Positions 9,854 through 21,560 of a stretch of 64,000 nucleotides of DNA are shown one piece after another. Source of the stretch: Isoetes taiwanensis (lineage: Eukaryota > Streptophyta > Lycopodiopsida > Isoetales > Isoetaceae); contig JAJEKV010000047.1 in assembly GCA_021234155.1 (NCBI GenBank), positions 11,036,201-11,100,200 on the forward strand. Reading direction: 5' to 3'. The position numbers were made by a program, and so were the translations under genes. Position 1 is the stretch's first letter, and each line of letters opens with the position of its first letter. Under the pieces are notes generated by a model. The model did no database searches. It saw only the letters and a list, made by a program, of their open reading frames with translations, and was not told the DNA's origin.

Positions 9854-10243
9854 AATATCAAAGAAAATATGGTAATTCATCAAAATTTTGGAACTTTTTG
9901 TCAAAAGCATGTCAAGAAAGTAGAAATGGAATCAAATCCTCAAGTAAGAGCTCTCGATCCTTCTTTTCCATCAAAATCGACGTGATCTTCATGCTCTAAG
10001 CTTCCCCAAATTCTCTGATCACCCCAAAAGCCTTTTCTCTCGATCCCAAATCCCCTTTTGAAAAAGCTCTATTTTGGTTCCATTCTTGGCAAATCCGGTC
10101 TCCACTTCTGTTTTTTAGCTTGATTTGTGATTTCTTGGCACAAGAGGAAGTGATTCGGGATGTTATAGCCATGATTGGTAAGCCAGATCGAGCCAAAATT
10201 CTGGATCTTGGCCTGACCCAGATTTAGGGTTCTTGGAAATAAA
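9854..10243. repeat. Near-identical block shared with 20800-21193
   Basis: These 390 bases match copy B base for base except for one indel cluster near 10031-10041 (CCTTTTCTCTCG against CCTTCTTTTCTTTCTG). The flanks on both sides differ every 10-20 bases. No gene is evident; the only frames are short. Confidence 0.9.
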
Positions 10244-10948
10244 ATTCGAAATATCCCACAGGCTGAAACAGATTTGAAAATTCGGGTATATAAGGAATAC
10301 AATATTGAAATTTATAACTTATTCATATGCCATTTCCATGTGGTTGTCATCTCACATGCCCTAGGTGCTATGTGGCAAAAGGTGATTGGGATAAATGGGT
10401 GACTAGACCAAGGGGGGAGTAAATAGCATCCAAGATACATGATTATGCATGATACATATATCCATACAAATTATGGATGATACTTGTACATGCCCAATAA
10501 TGGTGCTACAATCTACACCAATAATACACATCAATAATTTTACACTAAGATGTTCCATCTTCTATGGTAGAAGTCATTCATCCGCCATGACTTTTGTTGT
10601 ACTTCGTTCAGTTACGTATTGCTACAGCGGGGAGGTATAGCGAGGTGCTACAATGGAGATCAGCATGTAGTCTTGGATCGGAATGCTTCTGAGTACCTTC
10701 ATGTGTCTTTGGATTCCCCACTGAAAAGAACCAGCTTTGCTCATGGACCATAGGGGCGAGTGGGATTGGGATCATCGTGCCACTACTTCGGGCGATATTG
10801 AGTTCCTTTGGAGAAACCGAGAGAGGAGAAGGTCTACGGCCGGTACGCTATCGAATCTCCAACATCAAGGCGATGTCATTTGTGAGCTGCGAGGAGAATC
10901 GCGAAGATATACCAAGCGCCCACGGCATCTTCAGCAGGCAGGCGACGC

Positions 10949-11800
10949 TTACAATAACTGCTTTGTTGGAAGAAGGATCATACAACTTGTAACCTTTTCG
11001 ATTTTACGGATGCCCAATGAATGGCACGACATCCACGATAATGCACAACTTCCATACTTTTCGGCTTCTGGTATGGAAGCATAAGCCAAGCATCGAAACA
11101 CCCTCGAATGAGACATCGGTTTCATTCTCCAAAGCGGCTTCATAAGGAGTCACATCACGGGTGCCTTGGTAGGCGTCTATTTGCCAAATATCTTTAACGT
11201 CACTCTTGCCTCTCCCAAAGATTCGGTGATTGCTTGTGACTCATCATAGATCTTGCCAAATCAAAGCAGATCTATTCCTCCTTTCAGCTACACCATTTTG
11301 TGGATGAGCACAAGGAATGATTAAGCGTCTTTATTACCTTCTTCCGCGAAACTCGCCAGGCATTAGAAACATATTCACCTCCATTGTCACTTCTCAACTT
11401 TTTATTACTAACCTGTCGCTGCTTCTTTGCTTTGAAGGCCTTGAACTTGCGAGCACCTCGGATTTGCGGTGCAAAGTATACACCCAAGTGTACTCGAAAT
11501 CATCAATCGGTCAAAAATACCTCTTTCCACCTAGCGAGCTTGCTCGGGCATATAGCACAAATCGAGAATCTGGCGGCTCAAGGGGTTGAGTTGCTTTCCG
11601 ATAAGATCTTTCTTGTGGGAAAAGCTGATGAGTTGCTTTAGAGATGGCATCGCGGCACACTCGAGCTTGACGCATTTTAGAGAGTCAGGTAACCATCTTG
11701 TTCTTGTCTGAAAGCATGTCTGGCTGATTGCCTCCAACATGACCAAAGCAGGCATGCCCGCGGATGCTTTCCGGCCGGTCAAATAGAGCACATACCGAAG
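10949..11800 (-). pseudogene. copia integrase and integrase/RT linker, copy B
   Basis: Minus-strand fragments include 'KPMSHSRVFRCLAYASIPEA' at 11143-10990, the copia linker between integrase and RT. Then comes 'LRSDNGGEYVSNA' of the integrase core at about 11420, and degraded pre-integrase residues up to 11800. The linker part has no counterpart in copy A because the window begins there. The sequence left of about 10740 no longer looks like copia. Many indels break the frame. Confidence 0.7.
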
Positions 11801-11960
11801 ACCATGTTACAGTCTTATGGGCGAACCATCAAAGATATACAAGCCACAGCCAGCGTCCTTTGTGCCATGAGCGCAAACTTTCAAGTCAATTCCTTCAAGG
11901 GTAGTTCTGCCCGTGGGAATGGCTTTGCCATTCCGAAATTTCAATGTGATGGCGCTGCTT

Positions 11961-13356
11961 TTACATATTATGTATCAAATTGACGGCCGGACATGATATT
12001 AGTATGTCAGGAGCAAACATGACATTCCTCACCTTACTAACATCCGTCCATGCAATTGAAAAGCTACAATCCCTTTCGTGATAAGGAGAATATCCATCAC
12101 CCATCTTCACATCACCTCGATCGAGGTTCAAGTTGGAAAACATCTGAATCTGTTAAGATGAGCAGTGGCTCGAGGTCAAATCAATCCTTACGTAGGTCTT
12201 GGCCCTTCTTTACCAGATTGAATATTAGAAGCATCAAAAGTGGCACACCGCGAGCGGCCTCTCCCTTATGTTTGGTGATTAGCTTCACCACCAAATTATT
12301 CACCATCCTTTGAGCTTTTTCTTCTCCTTCTTACAATTCGAGGCTGTAGTGACCCTCTTCACCACAATTCGACACTTGAACTCCTTAGTTTCTTACCTTC
12401 ATACTTCACATTTTCGACTTCCCCAGAGTCTTTGCTATCGACAAACTTCTTCTTGGTGTCGGCCCAGAAGCCGGAGCCACAAAAATTAGCATGGTCCACT
12501 CTCCCCATCCCGCTGTACGCACCAACTCCTCTTGTTGCGGTAGAATGAACACTTTTAGTATATCAATCTTCTCCTTGGCACGATCTTGAAGAATAATATC
12601 ATCACGAGAGCCAACAAGATATCTTGAATCATTTGTTTTCGGACATCACTCCACCGGCTGACCATGTAATCAGCCATTGCTTCATCACGGTAAGGTATCT
12701 TTGTGACAGTTGAAATCACCTAATTGGGCATGTCTCATTTTTTTACATTTGCGGATACGACATTTGGGTAGCCATACCCTTGCTATCAGAACTTCTCCAA
12801 ATGAGGACCACATCTCCTTAAACTCAGTAAAATGGTTGATTTCATGACCAATTGTCCTCTTCAGTAACATTTTGACAGAGCACAAGCTTTACGGTTTTAC
12901 CACATGACATCTGCTAACTTGGTGTGATAAAGTCTTTATCGAAACAGCTCCATGTCACTAAATATCAAATAATTCACCATGAACTTCTTCCAAGCATGGT
13001 AATTATTATTAGTGAGCTTAGCGTCGTGAGAACTTGAGATGGATCCATGAATTTCTCTGCTTTTCGGCCAAAGAATGGTTGAGAAAACAAATTGATCACC
13101 AAACAAGCACCCACTAGAAAGTTGAATCTTGAATTTTGTAAGCCAAAAAGTCTTGGAAAACTTCGAATCTCACGAACTTTAACATCAGAATCTCTCTCCC
13201 AAAACATGGGCCAAAAGCAAGAATCTTCTCAATCTTTGCCAATCGCGATTTTCCACCACCAAATCTACATTCAAGAACTCCTAGAAAGCGATAGCCATCC
13301 AATTTGGATGCTTCTCCAATAGCTTGCTCTATTCTTCCCTCGAAGCGTCGATCTTG
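11961..13356 (-). pseudogene. copia protease and gag remnants, copy B
   Basis: This is the degraded counterpart of 918-2272. The protease flap region 'GDVKMGDGYSPYHERD' is readable near 12140-12090. Gag 'EKFMDPSQ' begins near 13050. The primer site next to the LTR is degraded (GATCTTG in place of GTCTGATACCA). No continuous frame remains. Confidence 0.65.
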
Positions 13357-13693
13357 TGATAGAACTAGTGCAAAACCGGCAGGCAGCAAGATGGAGCTCA
13401 AGAGATAGAATAGAAGACAGAATAAATCTATTGAGGAAAAGCAATAGAATCTGATCTCTGCCGGGCATTACGCGTTACATAACGTACAATCAATATATAC
13501 AGCCGTTGAGACTAAGAATAGTAGTCTGGGTTTATACCAACCCACTAATTACGGCGATTTAGAGATTAGGTCTTTCGATCTTTGACGAAGTCTTTATACG
13601 TACATTTGACACAGCTACCGGCACTGTGTCTTTGAGATCGGGCTTAGCTGTTTGTTCGGCTTTGTATGCTGTCGGCATATTTATATTCCAACA
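13357..13693 (-). repeat. copia 5' LTR, copy B
   Basis: Same ends as the copy A LTR (minus strand TGTTGGAATATAAATA..TTCTATCA), 337 bp, with scattered differences. The flanking gypsy RT bases are the same as in copy A (AATAG on plus next to the LTR), showing that both copies derive from one insertion event. Confidence 0.75.
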
Positions 13694-16062
13694 ATAGCTC
13701 ACGAAGTTGCTTCTTAAAGCTCGCCAATTCCAGGGGAGACTCATACGATCTGAGGGCCTTCTTGGTAGGCTTGGTACGGTTCCAAACTATTTCACATTTC
13801 CACCCCTCTGAATGGAGGAAGTTTTTGGATCTCGTCGGAAAGAGAGATCATTAAATTCTACACAGAAGATGAGCAATGCCCTTTGGCAAGGCATCAACTA
13901 CTTGTTTACGCTTAGCGTGACTCAATGGGCAAATCACGATGGCGCCAAAGTAGCATCCTTGCGTATAGCCTTATCCGCGCGATGGACATAGGCGCATAAT
14001 GGGGTTTAAGGGATCACCTTTAATAGTTCTGTAGGGCTCCATTAGGCTGCGTTAGAAGGTAACCTCCAGCTTTTTAGCGATCGATATTGGCTTTCTGATT
14101 CCAAGAATTCCATACCAACAATCGGATCCATATTTTCCAATGTCCATTAACTTCGGCACCCAATGCAGCTGGTGCACACAGCGGCTGCATTTTAAAGAGT
14201 TATCGGCGGCCATGATATGCGATTTTCCAGCGGCTAGCGTGGCAGCGGGTTCGGTCCCGGGACCTCAAAGTCTCCAGTACATGCACGGGCCATTCTAGGA
14301 GAAACAAATTAATGTACTTCAGGTGTCCATAAAAATTCTGAGAAAGGCTTCTTGTCCCATGACTATAGTGGAAATGCTTGGCGGTGACTTTCAACATTGC
14401 CGGTTTTCTATAATTTTGCAAGAATATGAGGCGCCGTGAATATATACTTTCGGGGAGCCTCCTCCTCGGCAATTAGTCTAGACTTCGAGATCGTCCCAAT
14501 AGGTCGGCCATGGCCAGTACAGGCTGATCTGTGACATAAGGAGGAAGGAAGGAAGAAGTTTTAGCGATCCCGCGGAACCCGGGTTCTGGGATAAAAGCAA
14601 ACAAAGGGCATAAGCCCTATGAGCGAGAGGGCGAAGCCCAAAAAGCGAACATAGGGTCTAAGCGTTACCCACACAAATAAAGAGATTGAAGCCCAATATA
14701 ACAACAATAATAAGTCGGGGGCATTAGAGGCCAGTCGAATAATGCTTTGCCCCCTCATACTTGCTTGCTAGCTGCCTTAAGCGGCTTCAGAACCCATTTA
14801 ATTCCCCTTAGCGGCATAGGCTGCCCAGTGGAAGTAAAGATCCTCTGGAGTAAAGAACAGTGCATGAAGTGCAGGGCACTTGTAATACATGCCTTATCTC
14901 TGCGTAGCTATTCTCGAGGCCTCTTTGAAGATAAACTGAAAAGTTCAGAACTTCCTCTTGACATTATTATGCGGTTTGTCGGGCATGTTGAAGGTGACTT
15001 TATTTTCTGGCGGCCAGTTAGAGTTAAGCTGAGAAGGGCCCGAGGCTGGGTGAGCGACCCTTGTAAGGTAATGTCTGGCGTGGGCTGAGAGTAGGCGAGG
15101 GCCACGAATGCTGGTTTCGTGGTGCATCCTCTTCAGGGCTCGATGCCTTAGCCTCGATACTCGTGGCGATTCCGGTCTATGGCCCTTAACCATTAGTTTA
15201 ATTGATGGGGCCAACCACATCAATATAACCCTCCGTTGGCTCTCTTTTCATTCATTCACGGTACATACAACCTCAAAAGCATGAATTCATGATTGTGGTA
15301 CAGATGACATACTCCTTCTGTCGCTTTTGGCCAGTCACGAATCTGTTGGCATTTTGTCTTAGGGGCTATAATGGAGCTTAAAAGCTGGAAAACTTTTGAA
15401 CTTTACTGCTTACGTCGGATGTAGCTCGAGCATAGCCTTCCACCAAATCTGGCGGCTCAGAGTACGTTGTAGTGGCAACTTTTCACGTATCTTTCTATAG
15501 TCTGTGCCGCCGGTTCCCAAACTCCTTCATACCAGTCCAACCGGACTCACGCATTCAACAGCCTCTAGATTTCCCATCAAAATTTGGGCTAATTTCTGTT
15601 TTCCATATATTGGTTATGCGTTTGTATCAGCGAATCTTCTGGTACTCCTTGTCGGCTTTGCATGGTCACGAATGACATAGAAGCGACTCAGAGGGGCGAG
15701 AGAAGTGGCCGGATGGTGAGGATGGCATATCATGAGACAAACCCGGCGGCGTTGGAATGGTGCGCTCCTTGAAATGCGAATACGGGCAGCAGTTACGAAT
15801 TAAATTATTTCTAACTGGGGGCGGTGGGCTTGGCGGTAATGGAGAGGAAATAACTTTCTAGAATAAGTCCTCTTGCATATATGATCGCGATTGGATTTGG
15901 CATTTAATACATAAACACAGGCTATCTCCTATTTAAGCTTCATCAACGCCGAATTCTTACTCCCGGTGTTGATGCAACCAGCATTCGGGGTGCCATATGG
16001 ATTCACGTTACGCAGATCTATTGATGTAAGAAAGGGTACAAAGAGAGTTATGAATGATACCA
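13694..16062 (-). mobile_element. Ty3/gypsy fragment, copy B
   Basis: This matches 2621-5016 in order: RT linker, protease, knuckle, gag and the conserved TGGTATCA at 16062-16055. Protease and gag are recognisable only by alignment to copy A, since frames are cut every few dozen codons. The knuckle here reads closer to a real CCHC pattern than in copy A, showing that neither copy is uniformly better. Confidence 0.7.
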
Positions 16063-16279
16063 CGGTTGACCAGAAGATTAATTTAAGTAGCACTAGGAAA
16101 TAATGATAAAGACCATGAAGAAGAAAAGATCTTGTGTGTTAGAAAGTAGCAGTTACATCATAGTTTATAATATGCAGCAGGGTCATAATGTACAAAAGTA
16201 GTGAATTACAACATATTTCAGCCATATGACTGTACATTCAAAACTCTTAGTGAACACATATAGCCATTAAAAAAAAGCG

Positions 16280-18365
16280 GAAGGTTAAAGCTAGAGCTAT
16301 AAAAGGGTAGAGGATGGAATAAGCGGACGGCTTCGTCAAGGCCCGCACACCTTACTCTTGAGCCCCATGCACGGATAATGACATGCTGTTGGTCGAGTGG
16401 GACGGCTAATGATGAGGAGATTAAAGATCTCGTAGTGCAAAAGAAATGCGCCATAATGCTTTCGTTAGCATGCGACGCCAGGCTTCATGCCTGGATCATC
16501 CCGGTAATCCCAGTTCGTCCGAAGAGTTTGTTTACCCAGATTTCGAGACGTTCTCGGAGAATGTTATTACTTCAAATCTTTATTTGGGTCATAGAACATC
16601 TTCCCTTTAAGTTCCCTTCTTGGTCATCATCTCGATGGGGGTACCTCACCATATTGTTAGGCGTAATCTTGGTAGGGAGGACCTGGATCGTCCTTAGTAT
16701 GTCATTGGTGATTCTTTCCTCGATCTCTGAGATCATAATCGCACCCAAGGCGGCAAGAGAATGAATATGCAATGTGGAACGAATTTCCTATATTCTAAAA
16801 GCTCTAATAGATACAAAGGGAATGTCATGGGAAAAAACAATTATTAATTGTATTCAACGATACAATAATCATAAATCATAAGGAAGTGGTACATATATTG
16901 TGAGGATGGCCAAAATGCCAAGTAAAAATTACAACTATCTGTGATCTGAAGATCTAAACCAATATAAATGTAATCTAAGAACTAGGGTCCCTCTACTCTT
17001 AGTCATAGGGCTGAGGTGGGTGGTGGCATCAAAGTAACCCTTGGGGCTAATGACTCGGCTGCGGCAGTGGTAAGTAAGTGGCTAAAGAGTGCTGCATACA
17101 AGGAAGCATATTAGCATCGCCCGTCCCCCAATGCTACGATAGCCAAATCTCGTCGGACCAAAGGTAATGGTATTGGTGTGATAGTCAATCTTCTTATGGC
17201 CTTGAGTGGATATGTGTGAAGTACCCACCAAGATCTTGGAAAGAAGGCCCAGTTCTTGGAGAAAGAATGCGGACCTCACCTTGCCCGGAAAATTTGAAAG
17301 GAAGAATAGGGTCACATGGTTTACCCATTGCCCCCTAATTTGGAATCCCACGGAGGTCTCAGCTTCCTTTCAAGTTAGCAGGGATCTTCTCTGCTCACGC
17401 TTCTTCTTTATCATCCCTAAGACTTACGCTTGGTGTCCCAAGGTCTTCTTCTCTTGATCCACCCCTCCCATTGTGATATGTAATGCACGATCACGAGGGA
17501 GGGCGCATCGGTACAAAATGCTCCTCCGTTCAGGTTATCGATCGTAAACTGCCCGTGAGGGCATCAGCGGGCTCGCTCGCCGGCTCCAGTCATCGACTTT
17601 GTGGCGGTTACTGCTTGAAGGCGTTGTAAAGTCAAAGAAGTCATCCTGACGTGCACCGGCAGTCATAGAGGACCTCTGCTTTTGCGCGACATATCGCCAT
17701 AGCGATAGGCCCACATAATGTCCTCTAGAATCGGTGCTCTTGATTATTCAAAGTCGCGGTAGGAAGGAGGTTGAGAGCCCGCCGAGTTTGAGGCTTTATC
17801 TCTTCCCTACGGTAGCCTCGATGTAACTCTCCTTCCACGTGCAAAATCACGCTTTCGTCGACGACTTCGTCTTCAGGAATTAGGAGAATGCGAGGCGGAA
17901 AGTGCTGGCGACCATCTCCTAGATCCTCGATATCTTGAGTCCATAATGATGGCGAGTCAATCCACGAACCTCAAAAGCAGGACTTCTAGATCTATAGTGG
18001 CGATGTAAATTAGGTCCTACGCCTCATATGCCCATGTGACATTAGGAGTGTTCACTATCCCCAACATCACGGAAGCGGGGTGTAGAGTCGGTATTTGCGA
18101 ATCGTCCTGTTGTAGACACATGCATGTACAATCTCTTCATGATAGAGGCGGAAGGAAGATTGGCATGTCGGGGATCTTTGCATGTTAGAATGAGGAGTCT
18201 ACTTGGAGGAGATAAGGGTAGAAGAAAGATCAAGGGACCCTTGGGGGTCAGTAAATGTCGGGATCTTTTGCATGTTAAGATGGGAGATAAGGGTGAAGAA
18301 GAAGATCAAGGGACCCATGAGGGTCAGTGTTCTCCATCCAGAATACCATTCGAAGGTTGAGCCAT
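16280..18365 (-). pseudogene. ORF-A and ORF-B remnants, copy B
   Basis: Counterpart of 5264-7412. 'SEIEERITNDI' of ORF-B is readable at about 16740-16700, and ORF-A pieces ('GHKKIDYHTNTIT') at about 17200. The start codon position is kept near 18365 and the TATA box near 18435. Frameshifts remove any continuous product. Confidence 0.55.
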
Positions 18366-18612
18366 AGGGATGAAGGCAAAGAAAGGAGAGACAAACTCAC
18401 GGAAAGCGATGGAAAACCTGTGGAAAAGGGCCTTTTATACTTTTATTACGTTTCCAGAAATTATTATTAAAATTATTTAAGCGATATTTATATTTAAATA
18501 CCGCAAGTGGGCGGAAAAGACATTTTTATATTTACAACCTCAAAATTGAAGGGGCATATTTTACATAGATAAGTTCCGATAATGGTACAACCAAAGAAAG
18601 AAAATCGCTGAA

Positions 18613-19275
18613 TCGCAGAAACTCCCCTGGATCCTTCGTGCTGGGGTCCTTAGGCATTATGGTAACCCTCTTAGCATGGATATAAGCAGCGAGGTTAGCA
18701 TCCTCAAAATTCTATTAAGTAAGGCCTCGGCGGCTTCTGGAGTGCAAAACATGGCAAAGGCACGAAACCACCGAGTCGATTCTTGAACTCTTGGGCAATC
18801 TCGGTTTCAAAGCCGTGAAAGGCCGACCGAATCAATGGCTCGATAGTCGCCGATGCCGTATCTCCGGTATTGTGCCGTTCGATATCTATCGGGGCTTCAC
18901 GGCTTGATGGTTTACACACACACACACACTTTGCTTGATATTGGGGATGGATTTCCCGGTTGTCGGATGCTTTGCTTTCATTTGAATGATCTGCTTCGGC
19001 GTCGGTGGCCAGATGTTTTTCTTAACAATGGTAGCATCACGCAATCCGAGGTCTTATCATTTTACCTCCCCTTCACGGGTCTTGTATTCTTCCTCTTCTG
19101 ATGGTCCACTCTCTATTCTAATCTTGCCTCATACGATCTGCATGTTGATCTCTGTTTGGTCAACATTTTGATCCCCTATTTAGTCGACATTAAGTCCCCC
19201 CTGGCATTGACATTACGATCCTGGCGTCCATTGATCCCCTGGCGGTCAACTCACGGTCAACATTTTCGGTTTTGA
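18613..19275 (-). pseudogene. Histone H3-like gene, broken copy B
   Basis: Aligned to 7677-8352. Readable H3 pieces include 'EIAQEFKNRLGGF' and 'EPLIR' in the frame 18925-18704. A (CA)n run near 18914 replaces six or so bases of the alpha-N region, and indels break the frame repeatedly. As written it cannot encode a histone. Confidence 0.65.
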
Positions 19276-20799
19276 ATATCCTCCGCCATCATACGGGCCT
19301 CTCTCTCTCTTCCTGCATCCACGGGCTTCCGCTTGTTCAGCGTGCCCCAGCCATCCGCTGGCGATCTCCCAGGTATGATGCTGGGTAGAGGCCGAGCTTC
19401 GCGTAAAGCACTGCGTCCATGCGATCTTGGTTGAAACTAGGTGGACATTTTCCAAAAGCGAAGCTATAAAGTCCCTTAGTTCAAAATAGGAAAGGTCTTA
19501 ATGGATATAGATACGCCAAGCACATAGCCCTTACCGGGTAATGAAAGCGGGTAGCGGCTCCTTCACGGTAGGCCACTAGCTATTTCTTTGAAGGTCTTCT
19601 AACCTAACAGAGGCTGGATCCGTTGGAGCCTCGTCCGGATAAGTTCGGGATCACTCCCTCGTGGCCCGGCTTGTGGATAGAACAACAGGCCCGAGCCCAG
19701 GTCGGTACTCCACTAGGGTGGAGTTGGTCTGCTGACGTGAGCTTCATGAGGCTCGGTCATTGAAATGAAAAGATGGGGTAAAGGATTCCCTCACCTTGAT
19801 GAAATGTTCACTAATATGTTTAGGCAGAATTAACCGATCATAGGGCCATCTCATTAGAAAGATAGTCTAATAGGATGACAAGCAGTGGAAAATAGTCGCC
19901 TTGTTTAGATCACGGTAGAGCTTCATAAAGAAGTATTTGTTGACTTGAGATCGTCTACCAAGCCAATCTCATGAAAATGCCTACCCACGAGAGGTGGTAG
20001 GGACCTCAGATCACTTAGGGTGATCAATCCTCAACAAATGATGGATTAGGATGGAGAAAATTGCAAAAGGATTGAGTGACCAGAAATTTTGAGCCCGATT
20101 TTGGAAGTGCCAGTACATATCCATATCTTGGGATACGTGTGGTGAAACTTATTCAATCTTGGAATGGTGAGAGAGCAGTAGTAGAAGATGCTTAGTATTT
20201 AATTTAGGGATTTTTAGGCTTTCTGCACCTTCTGTATGGATTTTGAACAAGCGGAACTTGAAAACGAGACAAATTTTCAATAGGTGCATAGAAATTTTTA
20301 CTTTTGGAGCAACTTAACTTTGAGATGCAATAATGAGATGAAAAAAAGTCCTAAAATCATGTAGAAACTTAGGCGGGGTAAGATGGATAGGAAGGCATGC
20401 ACTTGACAAAGTTTCAGAATTAGTGGCAGTTTGAGATCTATGGATTTTTGAAAAGGCAAACTTGGAAGAGGAAATTTCAATGACTGTCTCAGAAATCTTT
20501 ACAGTTTTAGAACAGCCAAGTTTGCAAAGCCATAACTATGGATTTATGGATGCTAAAGTCATAAAATTTGTTTTGAATGAAAGATGAATAGCAAGAGAAT
20601 CATGGAAATTAAGCTCATAATTTTTTGAGATATGGTTTGCATATGGGGCGTAAGCTAGAAAAACTTACTTAGGACCCCAGGACGGTGAAATTTCGGTGCT
20701 CGGGGGATTTTTATCAAAAAATGAGAGAAAATTTGCATAAAACAAGTAGAATAACATCTATTTGGACTCCACAACAATGTCAAGGGTGTACTGTATCAG
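19276..20799. other. Unassigned duplicated DNA, copy B
   Basis: Degraded counterpart of 8353-9853. AT-rich with short frames only; no feature beyond the alignment to copy A. Confidence 0.5.
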
Positions 20800-21193
20800 A
20801 ATATCAAAGAAAATATGGTAATTCATCAAAATTTTGGAACTTTTTGTCAAAAGCATGTCAAGAAAGTAGAAATGGAATCAAATCCTCAAGTAAGAGCTCT
20901 CGATCCTTCTTTTCCATCAAAATCGACGTGATCTTCATGCTCTAAGCTTCCCCAAATTCTCTGATCACCCCAAAAGCCTTCTTTTCTTTCTGATCCCAAA
21001 TCCCCTTTTGAAAAAGCTCTATTTTGGTTCCATTCTTGGCAAATCCGGTCTCCACTTCTGTTTTTTAGCTTGATTTGTGATTTCTTGGCACAAGAGGAAG
21101 TGATTCGGGATGTTATAGCCATGATTGGTAAGCCAGATCGAGCCAAAATTCTGGATCTTGGCCTGACCCAGATTTAGGGTTCTTGGAAATAAA
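20800..21193. repeat. Near-identical block shared with 9854-10243
   Basis: See the copy A partner. The block is almost unchanged while the flanks at 20500-20799 and 21194-21540 carry the usual dense differences. Confidence 0.9.
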
Positions 21194-21560
21194 GTCGAGA
21201 GAAATATCCTGATGAAGCAGTTTGAAAATTAGAATATATAGGAATACAATATTGAAACTTATAACTTATTCATATGCCATTTCCATGTGGTTGTCATCTC
21301 ATGCTACTGAGTCTTTATGTGGCAAAGGTGATTGGGATAAATGGGTGACTAGACCAAGGGGAGTAAATAGCATCAAGATACATGATTATGCATGATACAT
21401 ATATCCATACAAATTATGGATGATACTTGTACATACCCAATAATGGTGCTACAATCTACACCAATAATACACATCAGCCTTCTGACTATAAGAAGCGGCT
21501 CCATTAGGTGGTAGAAGTCATTCATCGCCATGACTTTTTGCCCTACTCGTCCGGATCATC

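Larger units (their letters stand above)
1..10600. repeat. Segmental duplication, copy A
   Basis: Positions 1 to about 10600 align in order with about 11160-21560, an offset near 10.95 kb, and both copies carry the same nested elements in the same orientation. Copy A keeps several reading frames over 100 codons. The same copia insertion, the same small tandem duplication inside ORF-A and the same AT-rich tail occur in both, so the duplication is younger than those events if it is real. The left boundary lies outside the window. The right boundary is where similarity stops, near 10600 in A and 21560 in B. Confidence 0.85.
10737..21560. repeat. Segmental duplication, copy B (heavily corrupted)
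   Basis: This is the second copy of the 10.95-kb unit, and its copia part extends a few hundred bases further left than the part of copy A inside the window. Compared with A there is a difference roughly every 10-20 bases over most of the length, many of them 1-4 base indels, so nearly all reading frames are broken. Changes often fall on CAG or CTG triplets: for example 'gcagcagctc' in A reads 'tggcggctc' in B. One block, 20800-21193, escapes this almost completely. A (CA)n run near 18914 has no counterpart in A. Confidence 0.85.
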
